A stretch of DNA of 64,000 nt from Leifsonia sp. Root4 (GTDB taxonomy: Bacteria > Actinomycetota > Actinomycetes > Actinomycetales > Microbacteriaceae): positions 404,206 to 468,205 of the forward strand of contig NZ_LMDN01000001.1 in NCBI RefSeq assembly GCF_001425085.1, in the 5' to 3' direction. The notes under the pieces were generated by a model. The model worked only from the letters and a program-made list of their open reading frames with translations. It was not told the origin of the DNA and did not search any database. This document shows positions 27,669-36,533 of this stretch, piece by piece. Numbering within the stretch: position 1 is the stretch's first letter; each line of letters opens with the position of its first letter. Position numbers and translations under genes: made by a program.

Positions 27669-28529
27669 CTAATTCTCGGAGCGACCGAGCTTCCAGTAGC
27701 CCATGAATGCGACCTGCTTGCGGTCGACGCCGCGCTCGCGCACGAGGTGGCGGCGGAGGCCGGTGATTGCTCCGGCCTCTCCGGCCAGCCAGGCGTAGAG
27801 GTCGGCGGATGCCGCCTGCTCCGGCACCTCCCAGAGGATCTCGTACTCGGTGTTCTCCGCGTCCGCGCCAGACGCCTCGTCGATCGCGGCCGCGGGCAGC
27901 GGGGCGGGAGTCGCCGAGGGAATGGGCTCCACGGGAGCCCATTCGGCGGCCCAGGCATCGATCCAGGCGGTGACGGCCGGCACGAGTGCCTCGCCGTACG
28001 CCAGCTCCTCGCGCGGAAGCCAGTTGATCTTCACGCCGTCCGGGGCGTGCAGCGGCAGCGCGTCGCCGGATGTCGGCACCTCGAGGAACACATGGCCCGT
28101 GGCATCCGCCGGCAGGCCCTCGAGGATCACGGCGACCGCGGGCACGGCCGTCTCGTCCGCTGCGAGCAACAGCGTGCGCGCATCGCCCGGCCGCCAGACG
28201 TATCCGTCCGGTTCGGCGCCGCTGGTGGCATCCGGACCGATCAGCCCGAGCGCATCGCCGACCGCGGCCGCGGCCAGCCAGCGCGTTGCAGGGCCGGTGA
28301 GTCCGTGCGAGACGAAGTCGACGTCAACCTCGCGCAGCTCCGGCCGTGCGGCGCGGATCGTGTACGTGCGCCAGATGTCGCCAGGCAGCACGACCTTGAT
28401 GCGCTGGTCGGCGCCGAACCAGCCCCACTCGTGCAGATCGGGCCCGGTGAAGGTCACCCGCGTGAAGTGTCGGCTGAGCGGGCGGATGCTGGCGACGGTG
28501 ACGTCGAAGTGCCGGTAGCTGGGCTTCAT
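27669..28529 (-). CDS. Siderophore-interacting protein (FAD-dependent ferric-siderophore reductase)
   Basis: 286 residues from ATG 28529, which has AAGGAG and overlaps the permease stop as ATGA. FAD-binding segment RHFTRVTFTGPDL and RTYTIRAARPE, NAD(P)H-domain LLLAADETAVPAVAVILEGLP, and C-terminal VAFMGYWKLGRSEN, all typical of the ViuB/SIP family. Reduces ferric siderophore after import so that iron is released. A ~25-residue Ala/Pro-rich insertion (about 200-230, PIPSATPAPLPAAAIDE) lies between the reductase halves. Confidence 0.93.
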   Translation of the reverse strand: MKPSYRHFDVTVASIRPLSRHFTRVTFTGPDLHEWGWFGADQRIKVVLPGDIWRTYTIRAARPELREVDVDFVSHGLTGPATRWLAAAAVGDALGLIGPDATSGAEPDGYVWRPGDARTLLLAADETAVPAVAVILEGLPADATGHVFLEVPTSGDALPLHAPDGVKINWLPREELAYGEALVPAVTAWIDAWAAEWAPVEPIPSATPAPLPAAAIDEASGADAENTEYEILWEVPEQAASADLYAWLAGEAGAITGLRRHLVRERGVDRKQVAFMGYWKLGRSEN

Positions 28530-30634
28530 GATGTTCTCCTTGAGCGCCAGAGCAGCCACACGAAGTATGGTGCGCCGACGACGGCGGTGAGGAGCCCGGC
28601 CGGCAGTTGGCCGGGGGCGATGACGGTGCGGCCGAGCGTGTCTGCGACGCAGACGAGGAGCGCGCCGAGTAGAGCGGACATGGGCAGGACGAGCGCGTGC
28701 CTGCCGCCGACGAGGGCGCGGGCAGCGTGCGGCGCGACGAGTCCGACGAAGCCGATCATGCCGACGGCGGCGACCGCGGTGGCGGTGAGCACGACCGCGA
28801 CGCTGAGCATGCCCAGCCGGGTGCGACCGAGCGGCACCCCGAGGATGCGCGGGGTGTCGTCATCCTGGGCCAACACGTCGAGGTCACGACGCGCGCGGAT
28901 CAGGAGCGGCGTTGCGACGATGATCGCGATCAGCACCGGGATGAGCTGCGGCAGGGTGCGGCCGTAGGTGGAGCCGGCCATCCAGGTGAGGGCCTTGGCT
29001 CCGTTGTACGGGTCGGTGGAGATGATCAGCATGCTCACGATCGCGCCGGCTGCGGCCGAGACTCCGATACCGATCAGGATGAGCCGGCTCTGCGCGAAGC
29101 CGCCGCGGGCGGCGAGGCCGAAGACGATGACGGCCGCCGCGACCGCTCCGAGCAGGCCACCGGCCGTGACCGCCCAGAAGCTGGCGAGGGGCGCGACGGT
29201 GATGATCAACACGGCGCCAACCCCGGCACCGCCGGTGACGCCGAGCAGCGCAGGCTCCGCCAGGGGGTTCCGGGAGACCGCCTGCACGACGGCACCGGCG
29301 ACGGCGAGTGCCGCACCGGCGAGGATCGCGGCGAGCACACGCGGCATCCGGGTGTTGAGCACGAATTCGGTGACGGGGCCGGCCTGCCCGGTGAGCCAGT
29401 TGAGCAGGTCGCCCGCGAGGAGCTTCGCGTCACCGAGCAACAGCGAGACGAACGCGACGGCGACGAGGAGCACCGCGGCGCCGACGATGAGAACGCGGCG
29501 GGTACGCGGGCTGGCCGTCGAGCTGAGCGCGAAGCCCGCGGCTGCGCCCGTGGACCCGGTGTCGGTGAGCTTCCGCGCGAGGATGACGAGGAACACGGCC
29601 CCGAACAAGGTGGTGACGACGCCGGTCGGAACCTCGACGCCGGCCGCCCCGCCGAAGAGCAGGCGCAGCAGCACGTCGGCGCCGAGCACGACGATCACGC
29701 CCATGATGGCGCTGGCCGGGATGAGCGCACGGTGGCGCTGCAGCCCCGGGATCCGGACGGCGATGAGGCGAACGATCGCGGGCGCGGCGAGGCCGACGAA
29801 GCCGATGGGCCCCGCGACGGTGACGGCGGATGCCGAGAGCAGCACGGCCAGCACGATGGCGATGGTCTGGGTGCGGCGCACGCGCACGCCGAGCACGGCT
29901 GCGGTGTCGTCGCCGAGGGCGAGGATGTCGAGCTTGTGGGCGAACAGCATGAGCACGAGGACGGTCGCGAGCACGAGCGGGCCGAGCTGGGCGACGCCGT
30001 CGAGGCTGGTCTGGCCGAGGGTTCCGGCACCCCAGGCGAAGAGCCCCGTCGTCTCCTCCGAGAAGAGCAGGAGCAGCATCGTGGTGAGCGCGCTGAAGGC
30101 CAGGGCGATGGCGGAGCCGGCGAGCACGAGGCGAACGGTGCCGGCACCGTTGGCGCCGTTGCCACCGCCACCCGCGGCCAAGCCGAGAACGAGTGCGGCG
30201 GCGGCGAGGCCGCCGAGGAAGGCGATGAGGCTGCCGGTGAGCAGCGGGACGGTGATGCCGAACGCGGTGACGGCGACCACGGCGAGGTAGGCGCCGGCGT
30301 TGACGGCGAGGGTGTCCGGTGAGGCGAGGATGTTGCGGGCGACGGTCTGCATCACGATGCCGGCGACGCCGAGGGAGACTCCGACGAGCAGCCCGGCGAG
30401 CAGGCGGGGAACGCGGGAGGCGACGAGCACGGCCGCGGCCTGGTCGTCGCCGTTGCCGGTGAGGACGTTCCACAGGTCGATGACGTTGACGGAGGACGAG
30501 CCCTGCGTCACGTGGATCGCGGCGAGCACGGCGACGAGCACGAGGCCGGCGGCCAGGGCGGCGAACAGTGTCGCCTTCCTGGCCGCCGGTGCTGCGGCAT
30601 CCGTCGCGCTCGGGGCGCTCTGGAGTGTTGTCAC
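28526..30634 (-). CDS. Iron-siderophore ABC permease, fused double FecCD protein
   Basis: 702 residues, twice the length of a FecCD subunit: two homologous halves (about 20-345 and 365-700), each with ~9-10 membrane segments and the signature RVPRLLAGLLVGVSLGVAGIVMQ in the first and RMPRVLAAILAGAALAVAGAVVQ in the second, plus GFVGLAAPAIVR / GFVGLVAPHAAR coupling loops. As in FhuB, one polypeptide probably forms the entire channel. Between the binding-protein gene and the SIP gene in the IdeR-controlled operon. Confidence 0.95.
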   Translation of the reverse strand: MTTLQSAPSATDAAAPAARKATLFAALAAGLVLVAVLAAIHVTQGSSSVNVIDLWNVLTGNGDDQAAAVLVASRVPRLLAGLLVGVSLGVAGIVMQTVARNILASPDTLAVNAGAYLAVVAVTAFGITVPLLTGSLIAFLGGLAAAALVLGLAAGGGGNGANGAGTVRLVLAGSAIALAFSALTTMLLLLFSEETTGLFAWGAGTLGQTSLDGVAQLGPLVLATVLVLMLFAHKLDILALGDDTAAVLGVRVRRTQTIAIVLAVLLSASAVTVAGPIGFVGLAAPAIVRLIAVRIPGLQRHRALIPASAIMGVIVVLGADVLLRLLFGGAAGVEVPTGVVTTLFGAVFLVILARKLTDTGSTGAAAGFALSSTASPRTRRVLIVGAAVLLVAVAFVSLLLGDAKLLAGDLLNWLTGQAGPVTEFVLNTRMPRVLAAILAGAALAVAGAVVQAVSRNPLAEPALLGVTGGAGVGAVLIITVAPLASFWAVTAGGLLGAVAAAVIVFGLAARGGFAQSRLILIGIGVSAAAGAIVSMLIISTDPYNGAKALTWMAGSTYGRTLPQLIPVLIAIIVATPLLIRARRDLDVLAQDDDTPRILGVPLGRTRLGMLSVAVVLTATAVAAVGMIGFVGLVAPHAARALVGGRHALVLPMSALLGALLVCVADTLGRTVIAPGQLPAGLLTAVVGAPYFVWLLWRSRRTS

Positions 30635-30640
30635 AATGTG

Positions 30641-31636
30641 TTAGTTGGCAGCGGGCGCGACGGCTGCGACGACGGCGTCGATGTAGTCGTTCATCGAAGA
30701 GGGGCCGCCGAACATCCAGATGCCGTCGGCGAGGCGGTGGACGTTGCCGCTCTGCACGAAGGGCAGCGAGGTCCAGACGGCGTTCGTCGCGAGCTCGTTC
30801 TGGTACGGGTCCATGCCGTCGGTGGCGATGTAGAAGAAGCTCACGTCACCGAGTGCGGTGAGGCCCTCGACGTCGGTGGAGCCGAGGCCGTAGTCGGCGT
30901 CACCCTCGGCCGTCCAGGCGTTCTTCATGCCGAGTTCCTCGGTGATCTCAGAGAGCAGCGCACCCTGGGCGTAGGGGCGGATGGAGACCTGACCGCTCGA
31001 GGCCCAGGCATCGCTCATGAAGAACTCGGTGCCGGTGAGGCCGGCGGCCTCGACGGCTTCCTTGCCCTCGGCGATCTTCGCGTCGAAGCCTTCGATCAGC
31101 TCGGCGGCCTCGTCTTCTGTGCCGGTCGCCGTGGCGATGTTGTTGAGGTTCTTCTCCATCTGGCCGATGGCGTCGCTGGCGTTGGCTCCACGCACGACGA
31201 GCACGGGGGCGAACTCCTCGATCTGGGCGATGGCGCTCTCGCTGAGATCGCTCGTGGTGACGACGAGCTCGGGGGCGAGGCCCGCGATCGCGTCGATGCT
31301 CGGCTCGCCGCGCTGGCCGACATCCGTGACGCTCTCGTCGAGGCTCTCGGCCTTGACCCAGGTGGTGTAGCCCTCGACATCGGCGACACCAACCGGCATC
31401 ACGCCGAGTGCGACGAGGTTCTCGGCGGTGTTCCACTCGAGCGCGACGACCTTGGTGGCCGGTGCGTCGAGCGAGATCGTCTCGCCGCGGTCGTCGGTGA
31501 TGGTGATGGCCGCATCGCTGCCGGATGCCGCAGGCGTGGTGTCTTCGGTCGTGCCGCAGCCGACGAGGAGTACTGCGGTCGCGGCCGCAGCGATGGACAG
31601 GGCGACGGTGCGCGCGGTTCTGATTGGCATTGTCAT
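30641..31636 (-). CDS. Iron-siderophore ABC transporter, solute-binding lipoprotein
   Basis: 331 residues. Signal peptide with lipobox cysteine C27 (AVLLVGC). Class III (FhuD/FecB-like) fold: TKVVALEWNTAENLVALGVMPVGVADVEGY and SIDAIAGLAPELVVTTSD. Captures the ferric siderophore outside the membrane. Start at ATG 31636, which has AAGGAACCC; ATG 31630 is two codons in. Six bp before the permease gene. Confidence 0.93.
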   Translation of the reverse strand: MTMPIRTARTVALSIAAAATAVLLVGCGTTEDTTPAASGSDAAITITDDRGETISLDAPATKVVALEWNTAENLVALGVMPVGVADVEGYTTWVKAESLDESVTDVGQRGEPSIDAIAGLAPELVVTTSDLSESAIAQIEEFAPVLVVRGANASDAIGQMEKNLNNIATATGTEDEAAELIEGFDAKIAEGKEAVEAAGLTGTEFFMSDAWASSGQVSIRPYAQGALLSEITEELGMKNAWTAEGDADYGLGSTDVEGLTALGDVSFFYIATDGMDPYQNELATNAVWTSLPFVQSGNVHRLADGIWMFGGPSSMNDYIDAVVAAVAPAAN

Positions 31637-31790
31637 GGGTTCCTTGGGGTGGGAGACGGCGACGTGGATCGCCAGGGGTGGTGCGGGGGTCTGGTGGAGT
31701 GGTGCTGGAATGGCTTGGTGCGGGGGTTGATGGGGTGCGGGCACGCTGACGCCCGGCCGATGTCGGCCCGGCTCGCCGCCGGTGCCGGCG

Positions 31791-32645
31791 CTAGGCCAGC
31801 GCGAGTTCGAGGACTGGGCGGGATTCCGTTCGTGCCGCGTTGTGGCGGCCGATCGCCCGGGTGCGCACGTGTCCGCTCGCCTCGTCGTTGTGCACGTCGA
31901 CGCGGATGCCGTACGCCTCGCTCAGCAGCTCGGAGGTGAGCACATGCGCCGGCGAACCGGAGGCCTGAACGCGGCCGTCGGCGAGCAGCACGACGTGGTC
32001 GGCGATCGCGGCGGCCTGGTCGAGGTCGTGCAGCACGACTCCGATCGTGACGCCGTGCACCTCGGCGAGGTCGCGGATGAGGTCGAGAAGCTCGACCTGG
32101 TAGCGGAGGTCGAGGTAGGTGGTCGGCTCGTCGAGCAGCAGCACGGCGGTGTCCTGCGCGAGGCAGCTGGCGAGCCAGACGCGCTGCAGTTGGCCGCCGG
32201 AGAGGCGGTCGACCTGGCGGTCGGCGAGCTCGGCGACGCCGGTGATGCTCATGGCGTGCTCGACAACGGCCGCGCCGTCGGCGTCGCCGCGCGTCCAGCG
32301 GCCGCGGTGCGGGTGACGGCCGAATTCGACGACCTCACGCACCGAGAGGCCGGCGGGGGTCGGCCGGCTCTGCGCGAGCAGGGTGACGCGGCGGGCGAAG
32401 TCGCGGTTGCTGAGGCTCAGCGCGTCGATCGCGTCGGCATCCGCTGCACCGCCCGCGCCCTCAAGGGGGAGCTCAATGCGCCCGGACTCCGGTGCGTGCA
32501 GACGCGCGAGCGTGCGCAGCAGAGTGGACTTGCCGCTGCCGTTCGGACCGACCAGCGCGGTGACCCGGCCGGGTGCGAGCGCGATGTCGGCGCCGTGAAC
32601 AACGGGGGTACCGTTGTAGGCGAGGGTGAGGTCGATTCCGAGCAT
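31791..32645 (-). CDS. Iron-siderophore ABC transporter ATP-binding protein
   Basis: 284 residues, FecE/FepC family. Walker A GPNGSGKST (34-42), Q-loop AQSRP, signature LSGGQLQRV, Walker B VLLLDEP, H-loop VVLHDL. First gene of the operon ATPase - binding protein - fused permease - SIP. Its ATG is only 9 bp from an IdeR-like box. A 154-bp gap with G-rich repetition separates it from the binding-protein gene. Confidence 0.94.
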   Translation of the reverse strand: MLGIDLTLAYNGTPVVHGADIALAPGRVTALVGPNGSGKSTLLRTLARLHAPESGRIELPLEGAGGAADADAIDALSLSNRDFARRVTLLAQSRPTPAGLSVREVVEFGRHPHRGRWTRGDADGAAVVEHAMSITGVAELADRQVDRLSGGQLQRVWLASCLAQDTAVLLLDEPTTYLDLRYQVELLDLIRDLAEVHGVTIGVVLHDLDQAAAIADHVVLLADGRVQASGSPAHVLTSELLSEAYGIRVDVHNDEASGHVRTRAIGRHNAARTESRPVLELALA

Positions 32646-32654
32646 TCACCCATT

Positions 32655-32673
32655 TTAGGTAAGCCTTATCTAA
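32655..32673. promoter_or_regulatory. IdeR/DtxR iron box
   Basis: TTAGGTAAGCCTTATCTAA matches the DtxR/IdeR consensus TTAGGTTAGCCTAACCTAA at 16 of 19 positions. It lies just before the ATPase gene and overlaps the likely -10 region, so iron-loaded IdeR should shut the operon. A weaker match (about 13 of 19) starts at 32690. Confidence 0.85.
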
Positions 32674-32738
32674 CCCTGTCAAGTTGAAGTGAGGATTGCC
32701 TAACTATTCGGGCAAACTGTCCCCCATTGCGCTCGAGC

Positions 32739-34166
32739 TCACCAGCCCTGCGGATGCCTGCGCTCCCAGCGCACGCGCCGCTCCAGCTGTGCGCCGAGGG
32801 CGAGCAGGGTCGCCTCACCGCCCGGTCGCCCGATGAGCTGCACACCCATCGGCAGGCCGGCATCCGTCTCGGCGATCGGCAGCACGATCGCGGGCAGCCC
32901 GCTGACATTGAGCATCGAGGTGAACGGCGTGTACTGCACCTGCTGGGCGAAGTTCCGTTCGCCGTCTGCGGCGTCGTACCAGCCGAGCGGGCGAGGGGTG
33001 AGCGCGAGTGCGGGGGTGAGCACGGCGTCGAAGCGCGAGAGCTGGCGGATGAGGGAGCGCTCGTAGGCGGCGAGCGTCTTGAGTGCCTCGGCGAGGGTGC
33101 GAGCGCTGAGTTCACGGCCGCGGTGCATCAGCCACCGGGTGAGCGGCTCGAGCAGCTGCTCCTGCTCGGCGGACTCGGCCGGGATACTGGCTGCGCCGGC
33201 CTGCCAGATCGTGCGGAACGCGGGTGCGTAGCTGTCGTCGGGCTCGAGCGCGGTCTCCTCGATGCCGTGGCCCATCGTGGACAAGGCGGTGACGGCTGCG
33301 TCGAGGGCGTGCCGCGCCTCGGGTGCGATCGTGATGTCGTATGCGTTGTCCCAGGCGGATGTCGTCATCACACCGAGCTGGAAGCGCCCTTCGCCGCGCA
33401 CCGCCGCCGCCAGGAACGGGCCGTCATCGCCGGGCGCACGCAACGCGTAGTGGTGGTCGGCCGGGTAGCCGCTGGGCGCGATCATGGCGTCGAAAAGCAG
33501 CGCCGCATCGCTGACCGTGCGGGCGAGGGGGCCGGGCACCGCAAGGCCCGCGAGGGAGTCAATGGCGCTGCCGCTCGGAACGCGTCCACGCGAGGGCTTC
33601 AGCCCGACGAGACCACATGCCGCTGCGGGAATACGCACCGATCCCCCGCCGTCGCTGCCCGGTGCGAACGGCAGCATTCCGGATGCCACCGCCACCGCAG
33701 CACCACCGCTCGAGCCTCCGGAGCCGAGGGTCGGATCCCACGGGTTGCGGGCGGGAGGGCCGGCCAGACTCTCGGTGTAGCTCGGCAGCCCGAACTCGGG
33801 GGTCGCGGTCTTGCCGAGGCTCACGCCGCCTGCGGCGTCCATGGCCTCGACGATCTCGTCCGAGATCGGCGGGACGAAGTCGGCGAAGAGGCGGGAGCCG
33901 AAGCGGGTCGGCACGCCGGCGCGCATCTCGAGGTCCTTGTCGCCGAACGGGAGGCCCCAGATCGGTGCCGTGCGCGGCACGTTTGATTCGACCGCGGCGG
34001 CGCGGGCGCGTGCGGCATCCGGCGTCACCGTGACGAAGGCACCCAGCTCGGGGTTCAGGCGCTCGATGCGGGCGAGGTAGTGCTCGGTGAGATCGAGCGG
34101 CGAGAACTCACCCTTCTGCAGCGCCTGCCATTGGTCGAGCGCGGTGAGATCGTGCAGTTCAGCCAT
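32739..34166 (-). CDS. Amidase-signature family hydrolase
   Basis: 475 residues. The Ser-Ser-Lys catalytic core is visible: Lys in LPFGDKDL, and GSGGSSGGAAVAVASGMLPFAPGSDGGGSVRIPA (described here in parts: cis-serine in GGSSGG, nucleophile serine in DGGGSVR). Hydrolyses a C-N amide bond; the substrate cannot be told and no gatABC partners are near. Single gene on the minus strand after the iron operon, with the weak iron box upstream of that operon between them. Confidence 0.9.
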   Translation of the reverse strand: MAELHDLTALDQWQALQKGEFSPLDLTEHYLARIERLNPELGAFVTVTPDAARARAAAVESNVPRTAPIWGLPFGDKDLEMRAGVPTRFGSRLFADFVPPISDEIVEAMDAAGGVSLGKTATPEFGLPSYTESLAGPPARNPWDPTLGSGGSSGGAAVAVASGMLPFAPGSDGGGSVRIPAAACGLVGLKPSRGRVPSGSAIDSLAGLAVPGPLARTVSDAALLFDAMIAPSGYPADHHYALRAPGDDGPFLAAAVRGEGRFQLGVMTTSAWDNAYDITIAPEARHALDAAVTALSTMGHGIEETALEPDDSYAPAFRTIWQAGAASIPAESAEQEQLLEPLTRWLMHRGRELSARTLAEALKTLAAYERSLIRQLSRFDAVLTPALALTPRPLGWYDAADGERNFAQQVQYTPFTSMLNVSGLPAIVLPIAETDAGLPMGVQLIGRPGGEATLLALGAQLERRVRWERRHPQGW

Positions 34167-34209
34167 CCCCCGAGCCTATTGCGATTGCCGCCGAGAGCGG
34201 TGCCGTCCG

Positions 34210-34259
34210 CTCAAGCCAGCGTGCAGAGAGAGGGCCGTGCATATGCACGCCGGCTTGAG
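34210..34259. repeat. Inverted repeat at the edge of the D block
   Basis: CTCAAGCCAGCGTGCA and TGCACGCCGGCTTGAG are inverted copies with a single mismatch, separated by ~18 bp. Confidence 0.7.
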
Positions 34260-34430
34260 GGAGCAGCCGAGGAACGAGTTCGCCCCCGAAGCCCTGAGCG
34301 GGTCACCGGATTGGGTCGCCCTGAAGGTCGCGGCCGCAGTGTCGGCGGATCCGCTCGGGGCTTCGCGTGCGTCGCTGCTCCTTCGTCGCGGCGCCGCTCG
34401 CTCGAGCCATCGTGCAGAGTGCCGCCGCAC
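34252..34430. repeat. Element D, copy 1 (long imperfect palindrome)
   Basis: From GGCTTGAGGGAGC (34252) to GCTCGCTCGAGCC (34408) the sequence is an imperfect palindrome centred on GCGGCCGC (34330-34337): CGAAGCCCTGAGCG is mirrored by CGCTCGGGGCTTCG, and GAGCAGCCGAGGAACGAG by a degenerate CTGCTCCTTCGTCG. A shared tail ATCGTGCAGAGTGCCGCCGCA follows. Confidence 0.8.
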
Positions 34431-34456
34431 AGACTTAGTCGACGCTCACGCACGCT

Positions 34457-34635
34457 GGCTTGAGGGAGCAGCCGAGGAACGAGGCCGCCCCCGAAGCCCT
34501 GAGCGTGTCACCGCATCGGGTCGCCCTGAAGGTCGCGGCCGCAGTGTCGGCGGATCCGCTCGGGGCTTCGCGTGCGTCGCTGCTCCTTCGTCGCGGCGCC
34601 ACTCGCTCGAGCCATCGTGCAGAGTGCCGCCGCAA
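34457..34635. repeat. Element D, copy 2
   Basis: Direct repeat of copy 1 at a 205-bp period, differing at only a handful of bases, including the tail. A third fragment (GGCTTGAGGGAGC...CGAAGCCCTGAGCG) lies at about 34732-34769. Confidence 0.8.
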
Positions 34636-34793
34636 GCACAGTCGACGTACATATGCACGCGCACATGCACGCCGCAGGCTCAGTCTCGTGAGTCCCCGCG
34701 CCGCGGCTTCGGTCGACGTGCATATTCACGCTGGCTTGAGGGAGCGCCAGCGACCGAAGCCCTGAGCGTCTGACCGGATCGGTCAGGTCGTCG

Positions 34794-34832
34794 GGTCTCG
34801 ATACGGCCGCAGGCGGCCTACTGGACCAGCAG
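34794..34832. repeat. Element C, copy 1
   Basis: GGTCTCGATACGGCC then GCAGGCGGCCTACTGGACC. Its CTA (34818-34820) is the stop codon of the DUF222/HNH gene on the minus strand. Other copies at 36327-36365 and 60774-60813. Confidence 0.8.
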
Positions 34833-36224
34833 CTGACTGAGTTGCAGGAGGTCGGCTTGTTGGGTGCGGGACTTGGTCGATCTGCGCCAGGGGGTGTCGG
34901 CGTCGGAGTGGCCGCCGCGGAGCCAGGGCGGCGGTTTCACATGCGGGACACCGTTGATCATCATGATCTGCCACCCGCTGGTGTCGATGGTGTGGTGGTG
35001 GAACCAACACAGGAGCACCCCGTTGCAGGTCTCGGTTTCGCCGCCGGCGTGGTGCTCCTTGACGTGGTGGATCTCACTCCAGGCGGCGGGGATGGAACAG
35101 CCCGGGATGATGCAGCCGCCATCGCGGAGGCTGATCGCCCGCCGCTGGGTGGCGTTGAAGAGGCGGTCGTGGGAGCCGATGGCGTTGATGGTGCCGTCCG
35201 GGCCGATCAGCACATGTTGTTGCCCGCCGGCGCAGATGAACTGCTCCACGGCCTGCATCGAGATCGGCGCCTCGCAGCCCTCAATGAACCCGGACCCGGT
35301 GCCATTGGTGAGGTCGGTTTGTCGGACCGAGACGAGCACGGTCGGTGCGGCCCCGCCGATCGTCGGGCTGTCCGCACTGCGGGCCGCCCCATCGATCAGA
35401 CTGGCGAAGACGTCGTGCCGGGCCTGCGCGGTCGCGCGCGGGTCCTTCGGCGCCTCCGGGTCAGGGTCCGCGAAAGAAGGTTTGCTCCGCGGGTTCAGAT
35501 ACGCGTTCATCAAGGTTTCGAATTTCGCGTCGATCTCTGGCAGCAGAGTCATCTTGCGGTGCACGACCCCGTCCCGGGTGAACCCGGCGCTGATCCCGCG
35601 TGCTTGCATGGCGCGTTCTTCGGCCGGGATGCTGCCGTCCTCATCGAGCACGCTCTCCCACACCCGGGCTTGGCCGCGGACCTCGTCGGCGGCGAACGGC
35701 AACGGGGACTCGACCGTCGGCCCGGTCGCCGCGGCAACGAGCGCCGTCTCGGCGTGTTCGACGTTGAGGTCGCCGACCCGGCCGCGGATCGGTTCAAGGG
35801 TGTCGATGATCGCGGTCGCACTGTCGTAGCCGATCGACCCGGTACTGAGCGCCTCGGCGACGTGGTCGAAGCGGGCCGGCATGCTCTCCCCGCTGAGCGC
35901 CATTCGGGACCGGGTGGCTTCGCCGAGACGCATCCGCTGCGTCAGGGTGCGCTCGGAGGCCAGCGTGATGCGGGCGAGGAGCTCGACACCGTTCCGGCAG
36001 CCTTTCTTCGCCGAGAGGCGGTCCTCACCGAGCTCGGGCCGGGAGTGGAACGCGACCTCGCCGGCGGCCCGGATGCGGAGGGCGTCGGCGAGGCGGCCGA
36101 CGGCTTCGGCGGAGGCAGTGAACTCCAACAGGGCGTCGGGGTGGAACAAACGTGCGTCGGAATCGGCGAGGGCGGAGAGCAGCAGTTGCTGTGCTTCTGC
36201 GAGTGTCTCCGTTGGGGTTCCCAT
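34818..36224 (-). CDS. DUF222 / HNH endonuclease-domain protein
   Basis: 468 residues. N-terminal alpha-helical DUF222 region (~1-330) and a C-terminal HNH nuclease: CIIPGCSIPAAWSEIHHVKEHHAGG ... CNGVLLCWFHHHTID, described here in pieces, with the CxxxC/CxxxxC zinc-knuckle residues, catalytic HH and NxxxLCxxHH all present. Relatives (13E12-type) occur in many copies per actinobacterial genome and are suspected mobile or phage-related; function unproven. ATG at 36224 has no good ribosome site, but TAAAAT lies 9 bp upstream, so the mRNA may be leaderless. The last codons fall in element C. Confidence 0.88.
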   Translation of the reverse strand: MGTPTETLAEAQQLLLSALADSDARLFHPDALLEFTASAEAVGRLADALRIRAAGEVAFHSRPELGEDRLSAKKGCRNGVELLARITLASERTLTQRMRLGEATRSRMALSGESMPARFDHVAEALSTGSIGYDSATAIIDTLEPIRGRVGDLNVEHAETALVAAATGPTVESPLPFAADEVRGQARVWESVLDEDGSIPAEERAMQARGISAGFTRDGVVHRKMTLLPEIDAKFETLMNAYLNPRSKPSFADPDPEAPKDPRATAQARHDVFASLIDGAARSADSPTIGGAAPTVLVSVRQTDLTNGTGSGFIEGCEAPISMQAVEQFICAGGQQHVLIGPDGTINAIGSHDRLFNATQRRAISLRDGGCIIPGCSIPAAWSEIHHVKEHHAGGETETCNGVLLCWFHHHTIDTSGWQIMMINGVPHVKPPPWLRGGHSDADTPWRRSTKSRTQQADLLQLSQLLVQ

Positions 36225-36326
36225 GGGTCCAATTTTACCCCGGCAAGGCAGGTTCACCTAGGAAAAAGGCCTGATGTGGATAAGTTTCCGGGGATTCGCG
36301 CCTGTGGAGGAGAGGTGCCCGCTTGG

Positions 36327-36432
36327 GGTCTCGATACGGCCCTGGCGGGCCTACTCGACCAACGGAAATGGAGCGGTTTCGGCCGGGTATCGACAAGCCC
36401 AACCACCGGGGTTTCGACAGGCTCACCAGCGG
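36327..36432. repeat. Elements C and B in tandem
   Basis: Element C (36327-36365, GGTCTCGATACGGCCCTGG...CTACTCGACCAACGG), a degenerate B (36386-36409, GGTATCGACAAGCCCAACC...) and a B (36410-36432, GGTTTCGACAGGCTCACCAG...). They fill most of the 275-bp gap between the DUF222 gene and the GntR gene. Confidence 0.75.
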
Positions 36433-36454
36433 GGGCACGGCTGGAAGGGAGCAC

Positions 36455-36506
36455 TTGACAAACGGCGGGCGAGGCGGTTGGTTAGTTACATGAGTAATGA
36501 ACCGAC
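36455..36506 (+). promoter_or_regulatory. Promoter/operator region of the GntR-ABC operon
   Basis: A consensus TTGACA (36455-36460) lies upstream. About 22 bp on comes TTAC-ATGA-GTAA (36487-36498), an inverted repeat of the kind used by YtrA-type GntR regulators, ending ~35 bp before the regulator's start. Spacing to a -10 is not ideal. Confidence 0.45.
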
Positions 36507-36533
36507 GAAGCCGAGCGCCATGCGAGGCGTGCG

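Larger units (their letters stand above)
34167..34817. other. Gene-free block of palindromic and direct repeats
   Basis: This 650-bp stretch has no supported gene; the open frames in it are Ser/Arg/Ala translations of repeats. It contains an inverted pair of ~16-bp arms (34210-34259), two ~157-bp copies of element D with a third fragment, ATATGCAC/GCACATGCAC palindromic islets, and one copy of element C that runs into the end of the following gene. Confidence 0.75.

Noticed and set aside
28697-30322. 541-residue plus-strand open frame opposite the fused FecCD permease
   Set aside because: Composition (Asp/Glu/Gly/Arg/His) is the antisense reflection of a hydrophobic membrane protein; no start signal.
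34252-34775. Protein-coding reading of the element D block (several 70-230-residue frames)
   Set aside because: All frames are repeat translations, overlap each other on both strands and have no ribosome sites.
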